Below are positions 9,753-17,597 of a stretch of 64,000 nt of DNA, piece after piece. The notes under the pieces were generated by a model. It ran no database searches and was not told the origin of the DNA. It was given only the letters and a program-made list of their open reading frames with translations. The position numbers were made by a program, and so were the translations under genes. The stretch lies in NCBI RefSeq assembly GCF_024159265.1, contig NZ_JAMYWY010000001.1, positions 1,736,001 through 1,800,000 on the forward strand, written 5' to 3'. The stretch is from Paenibacillus sp. 1781tsa1 (lineage in GTDB: Bacteria; Bacillota; Bacilli; Paenibacillales; Paenibacillaceae). Numbering within the stretch: the first letter of the stretch is position 1; the number at the start of each line of letters is the position of its first letter.

Positions 9753-10709
9753 GTGTGGATCATCCCTTACACCATAGCTGCTCTTCAGGAGTTCATGAAT
9801 CAGTTTGATCCAGATGACGTTCTGATTACCCCAGAATTGTGGGTGGAAAATGAGCATTTACAGCAATGGAAAGCTAGTAAGGGAAACCATCCATGGAGCA
9901 AAGAGCCGTTTACGAGGATACAGCCGCAAAACGATTAAAGCGTATTGTAATCAGGTGGAACGTTTTTCTGAGTAGCTCTCCCCTTAAAGATAATGAGGTG
10001 ACTACTTCCAAAGTTCAGACGTATTGTTTGGGCTTATTTGAGCGGGGCATTTCCCATTCAAGCGTGAATCAGACCATTAGCGCTATCCGTTTCTATTGCA
10101 AGCATGTACTCTATCACCCTACGGAGATCCAGTATATTCGTTCAAAGAAGCAAACTAAGCTGCCGCAAGTATTGTCCGAAAAGGAAGTCATTCAATTGCT
10201 TAAATCCGTAACCAACTCTAAACATAAGGCCATTTTGTTTCTAACCTATTCTTCTGGACTTCGTGTAAGTGAAGTTGTTCGTCTACAGTGCAGCGATCTG
10301 GATATTGAAAGGCAAGCACTCATCAGTGAGACAGGGGAAGGGGCAAAAGGATCGGAGAACGATTCTATCGAGTCTAGCGTGGGATATGGTGCAAAAATAC
10401 ATCACTGAATATAGGCCAAGTCGTTGGCTCTTTCCAGGGCAAACTTCTGATCGACATCTTACGGAGCGGAGTGTGCAGAAGGTTTTTGAAGAAGCTGGAC
10501 AAAGAATAGGCATTGTGAGAAAGGTTAGTATTCATGTATTGAGGCACCCTTTCGCTACTCATTTGTTGGAAAACGGAACAGACCTGCGTTATATTCAGGA
10601 GTTCCTTGGTCATACGAGTGCACGAACAACTCAGCGATATACGCATGTTAGTACGAAAAATATTCAGCGTATTCAGAGCCCGCTGGATCGTTTGGATCTT
10701 GGAGGTTGA
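9753..10709 (+). pseudogene. Tyrosine recombinase/integrase, multiply frameshifted
   Basis: Three frames together rebuild one recombinase. The N-terminal part is in frame from 9753, switches near 9910 to a frame reading RGYSRKTIKAYCNQVERF, switches again at the T5 run near 9964 and once more near 10325. The core-binding domain is followed by catalytic residues R (SSGLRVSE), K (QGKGQKDR), H-x-x-R (HVLRHPF), H (LGH) and Y (RYTHVS). The protein ends with a SPLD motif, as integron integrases do, but the IntI-specific insert before the HxxR box is not visible. It precedes the putative cassette array in the same orientation. With three shifts it cannot be active as read. Confidence 0.88.
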
Positions 10710-10723
10710 ATACTCCTATAAAT

Positions 10724-10790
10724 CTACCTTTTCCACCAAATTCTTCTTCGCAAATACCACAGCATCGGTTATCATATACGTAGTTCACAT
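10724..10790 (+). promoter_or_regulatory. Conserved leader downstream of recombinase 1, with promoter
   Basis: This stretch aligns at about 70 percent with 40532-40598, behind the second recombinase remnant. Both contain GGTTAT(C/G)ATATACGTAGTT. A sigma-A-like promoter fits both copies at the same place: here TCGCAA (10748-10753), 16 bases, TATCAT (10770-10775). It could be the cassette promoter and primary attachment site of an integron-like platform. Confidence 0.5.
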
Positions 10791-10932
10791 ATCAGAGAGG
10801 ATCTGTGGTATTTACGAAGTACATAAATAAGATGTTATAGGAAATCAGTGAAAAAACAAATATCCGATAATACATAGAGATTGAGTAACTATTAATATTG
10901 GTTATCAAGATAACTAGTTGGGAGGCTCGCTC

Positions 10933-11442
10933 ATGGAAATTGCAGATGAAGTAATCGAAAGTATGTTGATTAAGTTTAACTCGGAGAGGAAATGGACTCT
11001 CCAAGCGATTGGACAATTGTCAGAGGAAGATTTAACATGGGTGCCTAACTCTGAAAGTAATAGTATTACTAATTTAGTTGCTCATATTCGAGGTTGTGTC
11101 CATTCCAGAATAGAAACAATCTTTTATGACATTCCAGACACTAGGGACAGAGACAAGGAGTTTGAACGTGGACTCCAATATTCTAAAGAGCAAGTTTATA
11201 ACATGATAAAAGAAGCATTTGATATAATCATTCTCTATCTCGAACACCTTAAATCAAACCCTGAATTGTTGTTATCACAACCGTTTATCAATCGTCCACC
11301 TCTCACATATAGCCAGGTAAACAATGAGACAACGGTTCTTAATCTAATGATAGCAATGATTAGAGAAATGCATTATCACACCGGACAAATAATATATGCA
11401 GCAAAGATTAGAAAGGGACAACTTGTATGGAATTATGACTAA
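10933..11442 (+). CDS. DinB-like (DUF1572-type) protein, first cassette
   Basis: 169 residues. ATG 10933 is chosen over the TTG at 10918 because GGGAGG lies 9 bases before it. The sequence has the four-helix DinB/YfiT layout with metal-binding-type histidines in LVAHIRGCVHSRIE (about residue 48-60) and MHYHTGQI (near 150). DinB-superfamily proteins are often thiol transferases or stress proteins; this member's activity is unknown. It is AT-rich compared with recQ, has no conserved operon partner, and is followed about 50 bases later by the first attC-like site, as a cassette gene would be. Confidence 0.8.
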   Translation: MEIADEVIESMLIKFNSERKWTLQAIGQLSEEDLTWVPNSESNSITNLVAHIRGCVHSRIETIFYDIPDTRDRDKEFERGLQYSKEQVYNMIKEAFDIIILYLEHLKSNPELLLSQPFINRPPLTYSQVNNETTVLNLMIAMIREMHYHTGQIIYAAKIRKGQLVWNYD

Positions 11443-11490
11443 TATAAAAATGCCTGAATGTAAAAGTGTTTCGAAGAAGGCACTGACATC

Positions 11491-11613
11491 CTATAACATA
11501 ATATTCAAGCTGCGGCTCCTAATGGAGCCTTGGTCTGCTGGATGAACTTCCAAGAGGTATTTCAGCAGACACATCCGACTACGTCGGACGTCGTGAATAC
11601 AGGAACGTTAGGC
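11491..11613 (+). repeat. attC-like recombination site A
   Basis: Starts with CTATAAC (11491-11497) and ends with GTTAGGC (11607-11613, a perfect GTTRRRY core). Inner boxes ATATTCA and TGAATAC are complementary. Between them are three nested or tandem hairpins: GGCTCC/GGAGCC, GTCTGCTG/CAGCAGAC and TCCGAC/GTCGGA. The 123-bp length is typical of attC. CGAAGAAG at 11472-11479 precedes it, as at sites B and C. Confidence 0.65.
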
Positions 11614-11677
11614 GAAACTCTCGGAAAATCATAATTGACAGTACATTTAATTGAGAACATCCAAAGGAGTATTATTT

Positions 11678-12220
11678 ATGAATAGCTTTATTCTTGAAAG
11701 ATCAAATCAAATGCCAATACATACTGACATGAGAAGAGTATTTAATGCTTTAGATGGATGCCAATTGGAATATAACTGGTTAATAACTAATCTTGAACAT
11801 TATACAAATGCTATAAGAAGTGCAGCTAATACAAGTCTTCCTGATAATCTAACAATTTATGAAGAATCAACCTCCCCATCTGATAAGCTTGATAAAGATC
11901 CAATTTGGATTAGTGGGGAAGAACTAACAAGGATAATATATGGTAACAGTATTCAGTTTGTTTGGGGTGTGTTTTCAGGATTCCGCAAAAATATAGATAT
12001 CAATATAGAAGAACTTATCATTGAACCATATGCGGATGGAAATCCAAATTTCTGGGTATCAGAACCCAAAATACAACATCCATTAGCGGATATTGAGGTT
12101 GTTTGTTGGGATAGCACATTAACATTATTCTTAACTGAAGATGATGGATTAGGTAATAAATTTAAAGAATATTTTAAGGATTTGATTGATCTAAAGACAT
12201 ACAATAAGAGATTTATGTAG
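11678..12220 (+). CDS. Hypothetical protein, second cassette
   Basis: 180 residues, soluble and acidic. ATG 11678 follows AAGGAG with 8 bases of spacing; a TTG at 11651 lacks such a site. The stretch SIQFVWGVFSGF near residue 88 and the alternation of predicted strands and helices recall the DUF2691 family, but I am not sure of that. No catalytic motif is evident. It is AT-rich, stands alone between attC-like sites A and B, and has no terminator of its own, all as expected for a cassette gene. Confidence 0.75.
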   Translation: MNSFILERSNQMPIHTDMRRVFNALDGCQLEYNWLITNLEHYTNAIRSAANTSLPDNLTIYEESTSPSDKLDKDPIWISGEELTRIIYGNSIQFVWGVFSGFRKNIDINIEELIIEPYADGNPNFWVSEPKIQHPLADIEVVCWDSTLTLFLTEDDGLGNKFKEYFKDLIDLKTYNKRFM

Positions 12221-12248
12221 AGAACTCGAAGAAGCCAAGAGCAGCATT

Positions 12249-12411
12249 GCCTAACATCGCATTCAACGCTAAGGGCCGCAAGCGGCCCTTAGTCCGGAAG
12301 AGACATTTCGGGGGAGCGGAATCACCAGACACATCCCACCACCCAACCGCATCGCGTCCAGTCACTTCTTCCTTAGGGTGGTGGAACGTCGTGAATGCGG
12401 GAATGTTATGT
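12249..12411 (+). repeat. attC-like recombination site B
   Basis: Starts with GCCTAAC (12249-12255, perfect RYYYAAC) and ends with GTTATGT (12405-12411, Vibrio-like core). Inner boxes GCATTCA and TGAATGC pair exactly. Internal hairpins: an 11-bp perfect stem (12269-12279/12282-12292) and CCACCACCC/GGGTGGTGG (12336-12344/12376-12384). The flanks match site A: CGAAGAAG 22 bases upstream and CGTCGTGAAT inside the right arm. Confidence 0.65.
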
Positions 12412-12450
12412 GAAATACCCTAAATGCGATATAAGGAGGATCTGATAGGT

Positions 12451-12783
12451 ATGGGTACTACATATCAATTAATAAACTTATCAAAGAAAGAAGTTATTAA
12501 TTACTGTCACCTACCGGCTTCAAAACTAAGGGAAATCGTTGGGAATCCAGTCGCTTCCGCGATTACTACCTGGTACTTAATAAATAACGTAGGCGATACT
12601 ATTACATTTCTTTCAGACCTAGAAGAATCTCCGCAAGACATAGAACACTATAAAGAAGTAACAGATAGAATAATCAATGACTTAATTCAGAGTCAAATTC
12701 TAAAAGATGAAGGATTTATGTATGTAGATGAAGATGATCCCAGTATATTTATAAGGGATTTAAAGAATATTTGGATTGACTGA
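12451..12783 (+). CDS. Hypothetical protein, third cassette
   Basis: 110 residues. ATG 12451 follows AAGGAGGA with 10 bases of spacing and is preferred over ATG 12424, which lacks a site. The protein is acidic, begins MGTTYQLINLSKKEVINY and ends in DEDDPSIFIRDLKNIW. It resembles in style small immunity-type or cassette proteins but I cannot assign a family. It lies 39 bases after the core of site B, so a promoter or read-through must come from upstream. The next gene follows without a complete recombination site. Confidence 0.75.
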   Translation: MGTTYQLINLSKKEVINYCHLPASKLREIVGNPVASAITTWYLINNVGDTITFLSDLEESPQDIEHYKEVTDRIINDLIQSQILKDEGFMYVDEDDPSIFIRDLKNIWID

Positions 12784-12790
12784 AGACGGG

Positions 12791-12820
12791 TAATTCGCAT
12801 TATATTCGCGCTGTGGTCCG
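12791..12820 (+). repeat. Half of an attC-like site (left arm only)
   Basis: CATTATATTCGCGCTG followed by TGGTCCG aligns with the left arm of site A (CATAATATTCAAGCTG, CGGCTCC). No right arm with a GTTA core follows before the next gene, so the site appears deleted and the two flanking genes would now move together. Confidence 0.4.
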
Positions 12821-12867
12821 TTTGGCCTTGGGCCTGCTAGTAGGTAATTAAAGAATGGGTGATCTAA

Positions 12868-13368
12868 TTGAATAATATTGAGCTTCAAAGCTGGATCGGT
12901 ACATATAAAATTATGGATAGAACTTTAGAAGGTTTTTGGGTAGCATTCAATAATTACTTGAAAGAATGCCCAGAAGAAGTTAGTTTGTTTTTTGATGAAT
13001 TGAATCTGGAAGATATTAAGCCTTCAATAGATACAATAGAGTATAAAACTATTTTTCATCCTGATTATCAGATCGTAGACAGTTACTATTCTCAGAGGGT
13101 TATATCTACGTTAGACATTTACTACAAAAATAATAGAATAGGTTATTATAGTATGTTTTTTTATACCGATGGCGAATGCTTTGACGATAGCCTAGTTACA
13201 GAATGGACAGGCTGGTTTATAACATTGAAACTTGAAGCATTAATTGACCTTCAACAGGAAATTAAAAATGAATTGGTAAAAAACAAGATAAAAAAAGATG
13301 AAATCGAAAAAATCTATAACTTAATAGATAAGCAAATTTCTAAAATCAAATCTCAAATCCATAACTAA
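12868..13368 (+). CDS. Hypothetical protein, fourth cassette
   Basis: 166 residues from TTG 12868; the ribosome site is weak (GGGTGAT). The protein is rich in Tyr, Ile and acidic residues up to residue 125. The last 40 residues are a lysine- and glutamate-rich helix, probably coiled coil. I do not recognise a family. The gene is very AT-rich, sits between the half-site and complete site C, and has no neighbours with a known function. Confidence 0.7.
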   Translation: MNNIELQSWIGTYKIMDRTLEGFWVAFNNYLKECPEEVSLFFDELNLEDIKPSIDTIEYKTIFHPDYQIVDSYYSQRVISTLDIYYKNNRIGYYSMFFYTDGECFDDSLVTEWTGWFITLKLEALIDLQQEIKNELVKNKIKKDEIEKIYNLIDKQISKIKSQIHN

Positions 13369-13407
13369 TTGTAGGTGGAGAGTTCGAAGAAGAAGTGGCA
13401 TCACATC

Positions 13408-13489
13408 TTCTAACATAAAATTCATTTTGTGGGCATACGCCCTTCGTCGGCTATGCGACATACGTCGGGTCGACACAGTAACGTTAGCA
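13408..13489 (+). repeat. attC-like recombination site C
   Basis: Starts with TTCTAAC (13408-13414) and ends with GTTAGCA (13483-13489). Shares CGAAGAAG (13385-13392) and TAACATAAAATTCA with the other sites. At 82 bp it is the shortest. Its right arm (GTCGACACAGTAACGTTA) lacks the TGAAT box, so the inner pairing is degraded. Confidence 0.5.
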
Positions 13490-13583
13490 GAAATCAGGGA
13501 ATCAAGCCTCTAGGAGGCACTCGACCTTCTTCAAGGAACACCACAAACCCACCCAGTAACTTTGCGAATTACTTCTTGTGTAA

Positions 13584-13596
13584 TATACTTAGTATA
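13584..13596. promoter_or_regulatory. Operator 1 of the AraR-like regulator
   Basis: The palindrome TATACTTAGTATA lies 28 bases before the regulator's start codon, and an identical copy lies at the promoter of the sugar-binding gene. AraR-type repressors bind comparable palindromes, so this implies autoregulation. Confidence 0.65.
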
Positions 13597-13623
13597 TTAA
13601 TATTATGATGTCAGGGTGGTTTT

Positions 13624-14748
13624 GTGGAATTGCATTTATACGAGCAGATATATAGCTATATTGTACAAGAGATTAAAGAAGGTCGTTTAAAAGAAGGTGA
13701 CCGGGTCTCTTCTGAAAAAGAGTTGGCTGAACAATTTGGCGTCAGTCGTATTACATCTAAAAAGGCTCTGGAGAAATTGGCAGATTCTGGGGTTATTAAT
13801 CGAATACAAGGAAAAGGTTCATATGTGGCCGATGGTATCATTGGAGGACAAGAACCGAAGCATTATTCAGAGGTAAGAACAACTTTGGTTCCTGAGGACG
13901 ATAAGCGGGTGATCGGGTTTATTATACCGAATTTTTCTGACGAGTTTGGCCTGGAACTTCTTAGATCGATGGAAAAGCGGAGTGCTGAGCATAATTATCA
14001 ACTCATTATCAAGCGAACTTGCGGGGATCGGGATGAGGAAAAACGTGCGATCGACTTATTTATTGGTTTAGGCATTAAAGGATTAATCGTGACCCCCATT
14101 CATGGTCAACACTATAATTCTGAACTGCTTCGACTTGTATTAGATCGGTTTCCAATTGTTTTGGCCGATAGATATCTAAAAGGAATTCCGGTTTGTTCGG
14201 TTTACACAGACAATAAGAAAGCAGCCATGGATCTTACACGTCATCTGATTAGCAAAGGTCATAAAAAAATCGCCTTTTTATCTCCGCCGGAAGAGAACAC
14301 TTCAACATTGGAGGAAAGGCTGCTCGGATATACGTTTGCCTTCACCCAAGAAGGAATGAATTTGAACAAAGATTATGTATTGACGAACTTGAAGGGCACC
14401 CTTCCCAAGAACATAAACGGAACAGCGATTGAAAGTGATAAAGAAACAGTAAAGCATTTTTTGAAACAACACCCTGATGTAAAGGCGTTTGTCGCATCGG
14501 AATTTCTAATAGCTACCATGCTGGCTCAAGTCATCCACTCGATGGGGAAATCTCTGGAGGAATACGAGATCGTTTGTTTCGACTCCCTGAACGATCACCT
14601 GGGTCAACCCATCTTCACTCATATTAAGCAGGACGAGAAGCAGATGGGTGAATTAGCAGTGGATATGTTAATCTCTCAATTGCATGGAACAGTAGTTCCC
14701 GAGCTGAACATTATCAAACATCGTATGATCGTGAAAAATAACGGGTAG
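13624..14748 (+). CDS. GntR/LacI chimeric transcriptional repressor (AraR-like)
   Basis: 374 residues, GTG start 7 bases after AGGGTGG. Residues 1-75 are a GntR-type winged helix (ELAEQFGVSRITSKKALEKL, then RIQGKGSYV). Residues about 95-372 are a LacI-type periplasmic-binding-protein sensor (GFIIPNFSDEFG, GIKGLIVTP, GHKKIAFLSPP). This combination is that of AraR, the arabinose repressor. It precedes a sugar ABC transporter and two identical operators, so it very likely represses both its own gene and the transporter until a sugar binds. The inducer cannot be told from sequence; arabinose or a pentose oligosaccharide is possible. Confidence 0.88.
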   Translation: MELHLYEQIYSYIVQEIKEGRLKEGDRVSSEKELAEQFGVSRITSKKALEKLADSGVINRIQGKGSYVADGIIGGQEPKHYSEVRTTLVPEDDKRVIGFIIPNFSDEFGLELLRSMEKRSAEHNYQLIIKRTCGDRDEEKRAIDLFIGLGIKGLIVTPIHGQHYNSELLRLVLDRFPIVLADRYLKGIPVCSVYTDNKKAAMDLTRHLISKGHKKIAFLSPPEENTSTLEERLLGYTFAFTQEGMNLNKDYVLTNLKGTLPKNINGTAIESDKETVKHFLKQHPDVKAFVASEFLIATMLAQVIHSMGKSLEEYEIVCFDSLNDHLGQPIFTHIKQDEKQMGELAVDMLISQLHGTVVPELNIIKHRMIVKNNG

Positions 14749-14787
14749 GGTTTATACAAGTGCAGCTAAACCAAAGCAATTGTTCAG

Positions 14788-14827
14788 AGTGTCGAGAAGT
14801 CCCGAGGGGCTTATCGGCACTTTTTTT
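14788..14827 (+). terminator. Terminator of the AraR-like gene
   Basis: A long stem (14788-14802 with 14807-14821, one or two mismatches) closes over a tiny loop and is followed by seven T. Confidence 0.85.
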
Positions 14828-15066
14828 GATATCAAAAATATAAGCTTCGAAGCAGGGAACTTCCTGACCAGATATCGCAAGAAAAACCTCTTTTAGACGC
14901 GGCCTGTCTTCTATGAAGCATGTGGATAGGCGCTTTTCTTATGGTAAAGCATGTTTCACATCAGGGAATTGGTTAGGGGACCGGAGATTAACCAACCCTT
15001 GAAACGTCGGTCTCTATATCTAAATTATAGCCATACATCATGAATAGTGATGTCGTAATATTGCAA

Positions 15067-15106
15067 TTGACATGTTTTATGATGTCATATTAATATACTT
15101 AGTATA
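15067..15106 (+). promoter_or_regulatory. Promoter and operator 2 of the sugar transporter operon
   Basis: TTGACA (15067-15072), 18 bases, TAATAT (15091-15096). The palindrome TATACTTAGTATA (15094-15106) overlaps the -10, a position that would block RNA polymerase. Confidence 0.7.
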
Positions 15107-15177
15107 ACTAGTGGGCTCCTATAACAAATTCACGGTGTTCATCATTTTCTGATTTTTATAGTTCATTTCACCAGATT

Positions 15178-15191
15178 TGTTAGCGCTTACA
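15178..15191 (+). promoter_or_regulatory. Catabolite-responsive element (CcpA site)
   Basis: TGTTAGCGCTTACA matches the cre consensus TGWAANCGNTNWCA at 13 of 14 positions. It lies downstream of the promoter, where CcpA would act as a roadblock when glucose is present. Confidence 0.65.
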
Positions 15192-15270
15192 TAAGGGATG
15201 ATCAGAAAATGAAGTGGATCTTATAGGAATCCGAGTTAAACGAATTCATTTAACTTAAGGGGGACTTTGA

Positions 15271-16572
15271 ATGAGGAGATCCAAAAAATTCGCATTTCCA
15301 ATTCTTGTTTGCTTTCTGGTTATGTTACTACTTGTAACGGCTTGTTCAACGAAGGGAGGATCTAGCGATCAGGCCGGAGAGGGGATTACAACGGTTACGA
15401 TGTGGCATGGTCTCACATCAATTGATTTAGATAATATGAATAAAGTCGTGAAGGCATTTGAAGAGAAAAACCCTACGATCAAAATGAATTTGGTTTATAC
15501 AGAATCCAACGAGGGTTCCGATCAGAAGCTGCTGACTGCAGTTGCAGGCGGCAATCCTCCTGACGTTGCACTTTTCGACCGTTTTAAGGTCGGTACTTGG
15601 GCAGCGCAAGGTTCTCTGACTGACTTATCCTCGATGGCAGCAGAATCCGGAATTCGTAAGGAAATGTATTATCCATTTGCATGGGAGGAGTCCAGTTATC
15701 AAGGAAAGCTTTATGCAATGCCGATGGATACGGACTCTCGCCTGCTATTTTACAATAAGGATCATTTCAAGGAAGTAGGGTTGGATCCCAACAAACCACC
15801 ACAAACGATCGCCGAGCTTGAAGCGGCCGCCGATAAGTTAACCATCAAGGAAGGTAAACGTTTCAAACGGATCGGGTTCATCCCATGGTATTCGCAAGGC
15901 TGGCTGTATACTTGGGGATGGGCATTTGGAGGAGAGTTCCAGGATGCTGCCACCGGCAAAATTACCGCAAATGATCCTAAAGTCGTGGAAGCATTACAAT
16001 GGATGACCGACTTCGGTAAAAAGTACAATGTCGAGGATATTGCCGGATTCACAAGCGCAGCGGGTACGGAGGAAATGGATCCGTTCATTTCCGGTCAAGT
16101 TAGCATGAAGATAAGTGGAAACTTTACGGTGAAGGGTATCGAAAAGTTTAAGCCGGATTTAAACTACGGTGTTGCACCCATACCGACCCCAACAGGTACT
16201 AATTTTACGACATGGTCGGGAGGCGGGTCCGCTATTATCCCTAAAGGCGCCAAGAACGTCGCTGCTGCTTGGGAATTCCTCGAATTCTTAGGGAAAGAAG
16301 AAGGGCAAACGTTATTAAACGCTGATTCTCAAATTTCCGTTATTGATTCGGTAAACGACAAATACGGTTACAAGGACGATCCGATTATGAAGGAATTTAT
16401 TAATATTTTGCCCAATTCACATAACCGCCCGGTTATTCCTGAAGGACAACTGCTGTGGAATGAGTTAGCTTCCGCTACGGAAAAGGCTACCCGCGGTAAC
16501 GGTACTCCGAAAGAGAACCTGGATAGAGTAACAGAGACGGTTAATAAGGCTCTAGAAAAATACGACAAATAG
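15271..16572 (+). CDS. Sugar ABC transporter substrate-binding lipoprotein
   Basis: 433 residues with a lipoprotein signal peptide (lipobox LVTAC, lipidated C25) and a MalE/UgpB-like family 1 binding fold (VTMWHGLTS near residue 41, PDVALFDRFKVGTWA near 101, a tryptophan-rich middle). It captures a sugar or oligosaccharide outside the membrane and hands it to the two permeases encoded next. GGGGG lies upstream of the ATG. The operon has no ATPase gene, usual for Firmicute CUT1 systems that share an MsmX-type ATPase encoded elsewhere. Control by the AraR-like repressor suggests a pentose-containing substrate; that is inference. Confidence 0.9.
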   Translation: MRRSKKFAFPILVCFLVMLLLVTACSTKGGSSDQAGEGITTVTMWHGLTSIDLDNMNKVVKAFEEKNPTIKMNLVYTESNEGSDQKLLTAVAGGNPPDVALFDRFKVGTWAAQGSLTDLSSMAAESGIRKEMYYPFAWEESSYQGKLYAMPMDTDSRLLFYNKDHFKEVGLDPNKPPQTIAELEAAADKLTIKEGKRFKRIGFIPWYSQGWLYTWGWAFGGEFQDAATGKITANDPKVVEALQWMTDFGKKYNVEDIAGFTSAAGTEEMDPFISGQVSMKISGNFTVKGIEKFKPDLNYGVAPIPTPTGTNFTTWSGGGSAIIPKGAKNVAAAWEFLEFLGKEEGQTLLNADSQISVIDSVNDKYGYKDDPIMKEFINILPNSHNRPVIPEGQLLWNELASATEKATRGNGTPKENLDRVTETVNKALEKYDK

Positions 16573-16644
16573 AGTGCTCGGTAGGCAGGGAGCGAACTTT
16601 CTCTCCTTGCCTATTCATGAATGACACTTGGAAGGAGAATGTAC

Positions 16645-17580
16645 ATGGCAAAACTGGCCGATCCAGTTCAGGTAAAAGCAATTCCATCGGCAAGTAAACG
16701 AGCACTCCACAGAACTAACGCGATTGGGTGGCTGTTTGCTTCACCTTGGGCTATAGGGCTGCTATGCTTTTATGCAATTCCAATGCTAATGTCCATCTAC
16801 TTCAGCTTCACTACTTACAGCATTCTGCAGCCTGGTGAATTTGTCGGAATGAATAATTATAAAGAGCTTTTTCATGATCCTCTATTTTGGAAATCCATAT
16901 ACAACACGATTTATTTTACGGTATTTTTTGTTCCATTAAGTATATTTTTCGGTGTGGCACTCGCTATGATGTTGAATATGAAGGTTAAGGGTATGGCTGT
17001 ATTCAGAACGATCTTTTTCTTACCTACTCTCGTGCCACAAGTGGCTCTGGCTGTTCTGTGGATGTGGCTGTTACATCCAAACTTCGGATTGGTGAACGGG
17101 ATGTTAGCGAATATCGGTATCGATGGGCCCGCTTGGCTTGGTGGTGAGTCGTGGTCCAAGCCCTCTCTCATTCTGATGTCGCTTTGGGGTATTGGGCAAG
17201 CTGTCGTTATCTACCTTGCTGGATTAGGAGACATCCCTGAGGAGTACTATGAAGCGGCGCAAATCGATGGAGCTAACTGGTTTCAGAAAACGAGAAAGGT
17301 AACCCTGCCTTTGCTTACGCCCGTTATTTTCTACAACCTTGTCATGGGAATGATTGGTGCATTCCAACAGTTTACTCTTCCCTATACGTTGACCAAAGGG
17401 CAAGGAACTCCTGCAAATTCCATGACTTTCTACGTCATGTATTTATATGAGAACGGCTTCAGGTATTTCAAAATGGGTTATGCCTCCGCAATGGCCTGGA
17501 TCTTATTTATTATCGTTATGGCATTAACTGGAATTATTTTTATTACGTCTAAACGCTGGGTTCATTATCAGGGAAAATAA
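16645..17580 (+). CDS. Sugar ABC transporter permease (MalF/UgpA type)
   Basis: 311 residues. ATG 16645 is chosen because AAGGAG lies 7 bases before it; ATG 16621 has no site. Six membrane segments, the first after a basic N-terminus, and the ATPase-contacting EAA loop EEYYEAAQIDGANWF near residue 205. It forms the heterodimeric channel with the next gene, 18 bases downstream, and receives sugar from the lipoprotein encoded upstream. Confidence 0.9.
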   Translation: MAKLADPVQVKAIPSASKRALHRTNAIGWLFASPWAIGLLCFYAIPMLMSIYFSFTTYSILQPGEFVGMNNYKELFHDPLFWKSIYNTIYFTVFFVPLSIFFGVALAMMLNMKVKGMAVFRTIFFLPTLVPQVALAVLWMWLLHPNFGLVNGMLANIGIDGPAWLGGESWSKPSLILMSLWGIGQAVVIYLAGLGDIPEEYYEAAQIDGANWFQKTRKVTLPLLTPVIFYNLVMGMIGAFQQFTLPYTLTKGQGTPANSMTFYVMYLYENGFRYFKMGYASAMAWILFIIVMALTGIIFITSKRWVHYQGK

Positions 17581-17597
17581 GGAGGAGGAAGCAAGGG

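Larger units (their letters stand above)
14749..15270 (+). other. 522-base regulatory interval before the sugar operon
   Basis: Holds the regulator's terminator, a promoter with overlapping operator, a cre-like site and some inverted repeats; no gene is visible. ATTTTCTGAT and ATCAGAAAAT near 15150 and 15200 can pair. Confidence 0.7.

Noticed and set aside
9753..10709. A canonical integron integrase (intI)
   Set aside because: The IntI-specific insert before the HxxR box is not seen and the gene points in the same direction as the cassettes; I call it IntI-like only at its C-terminus.
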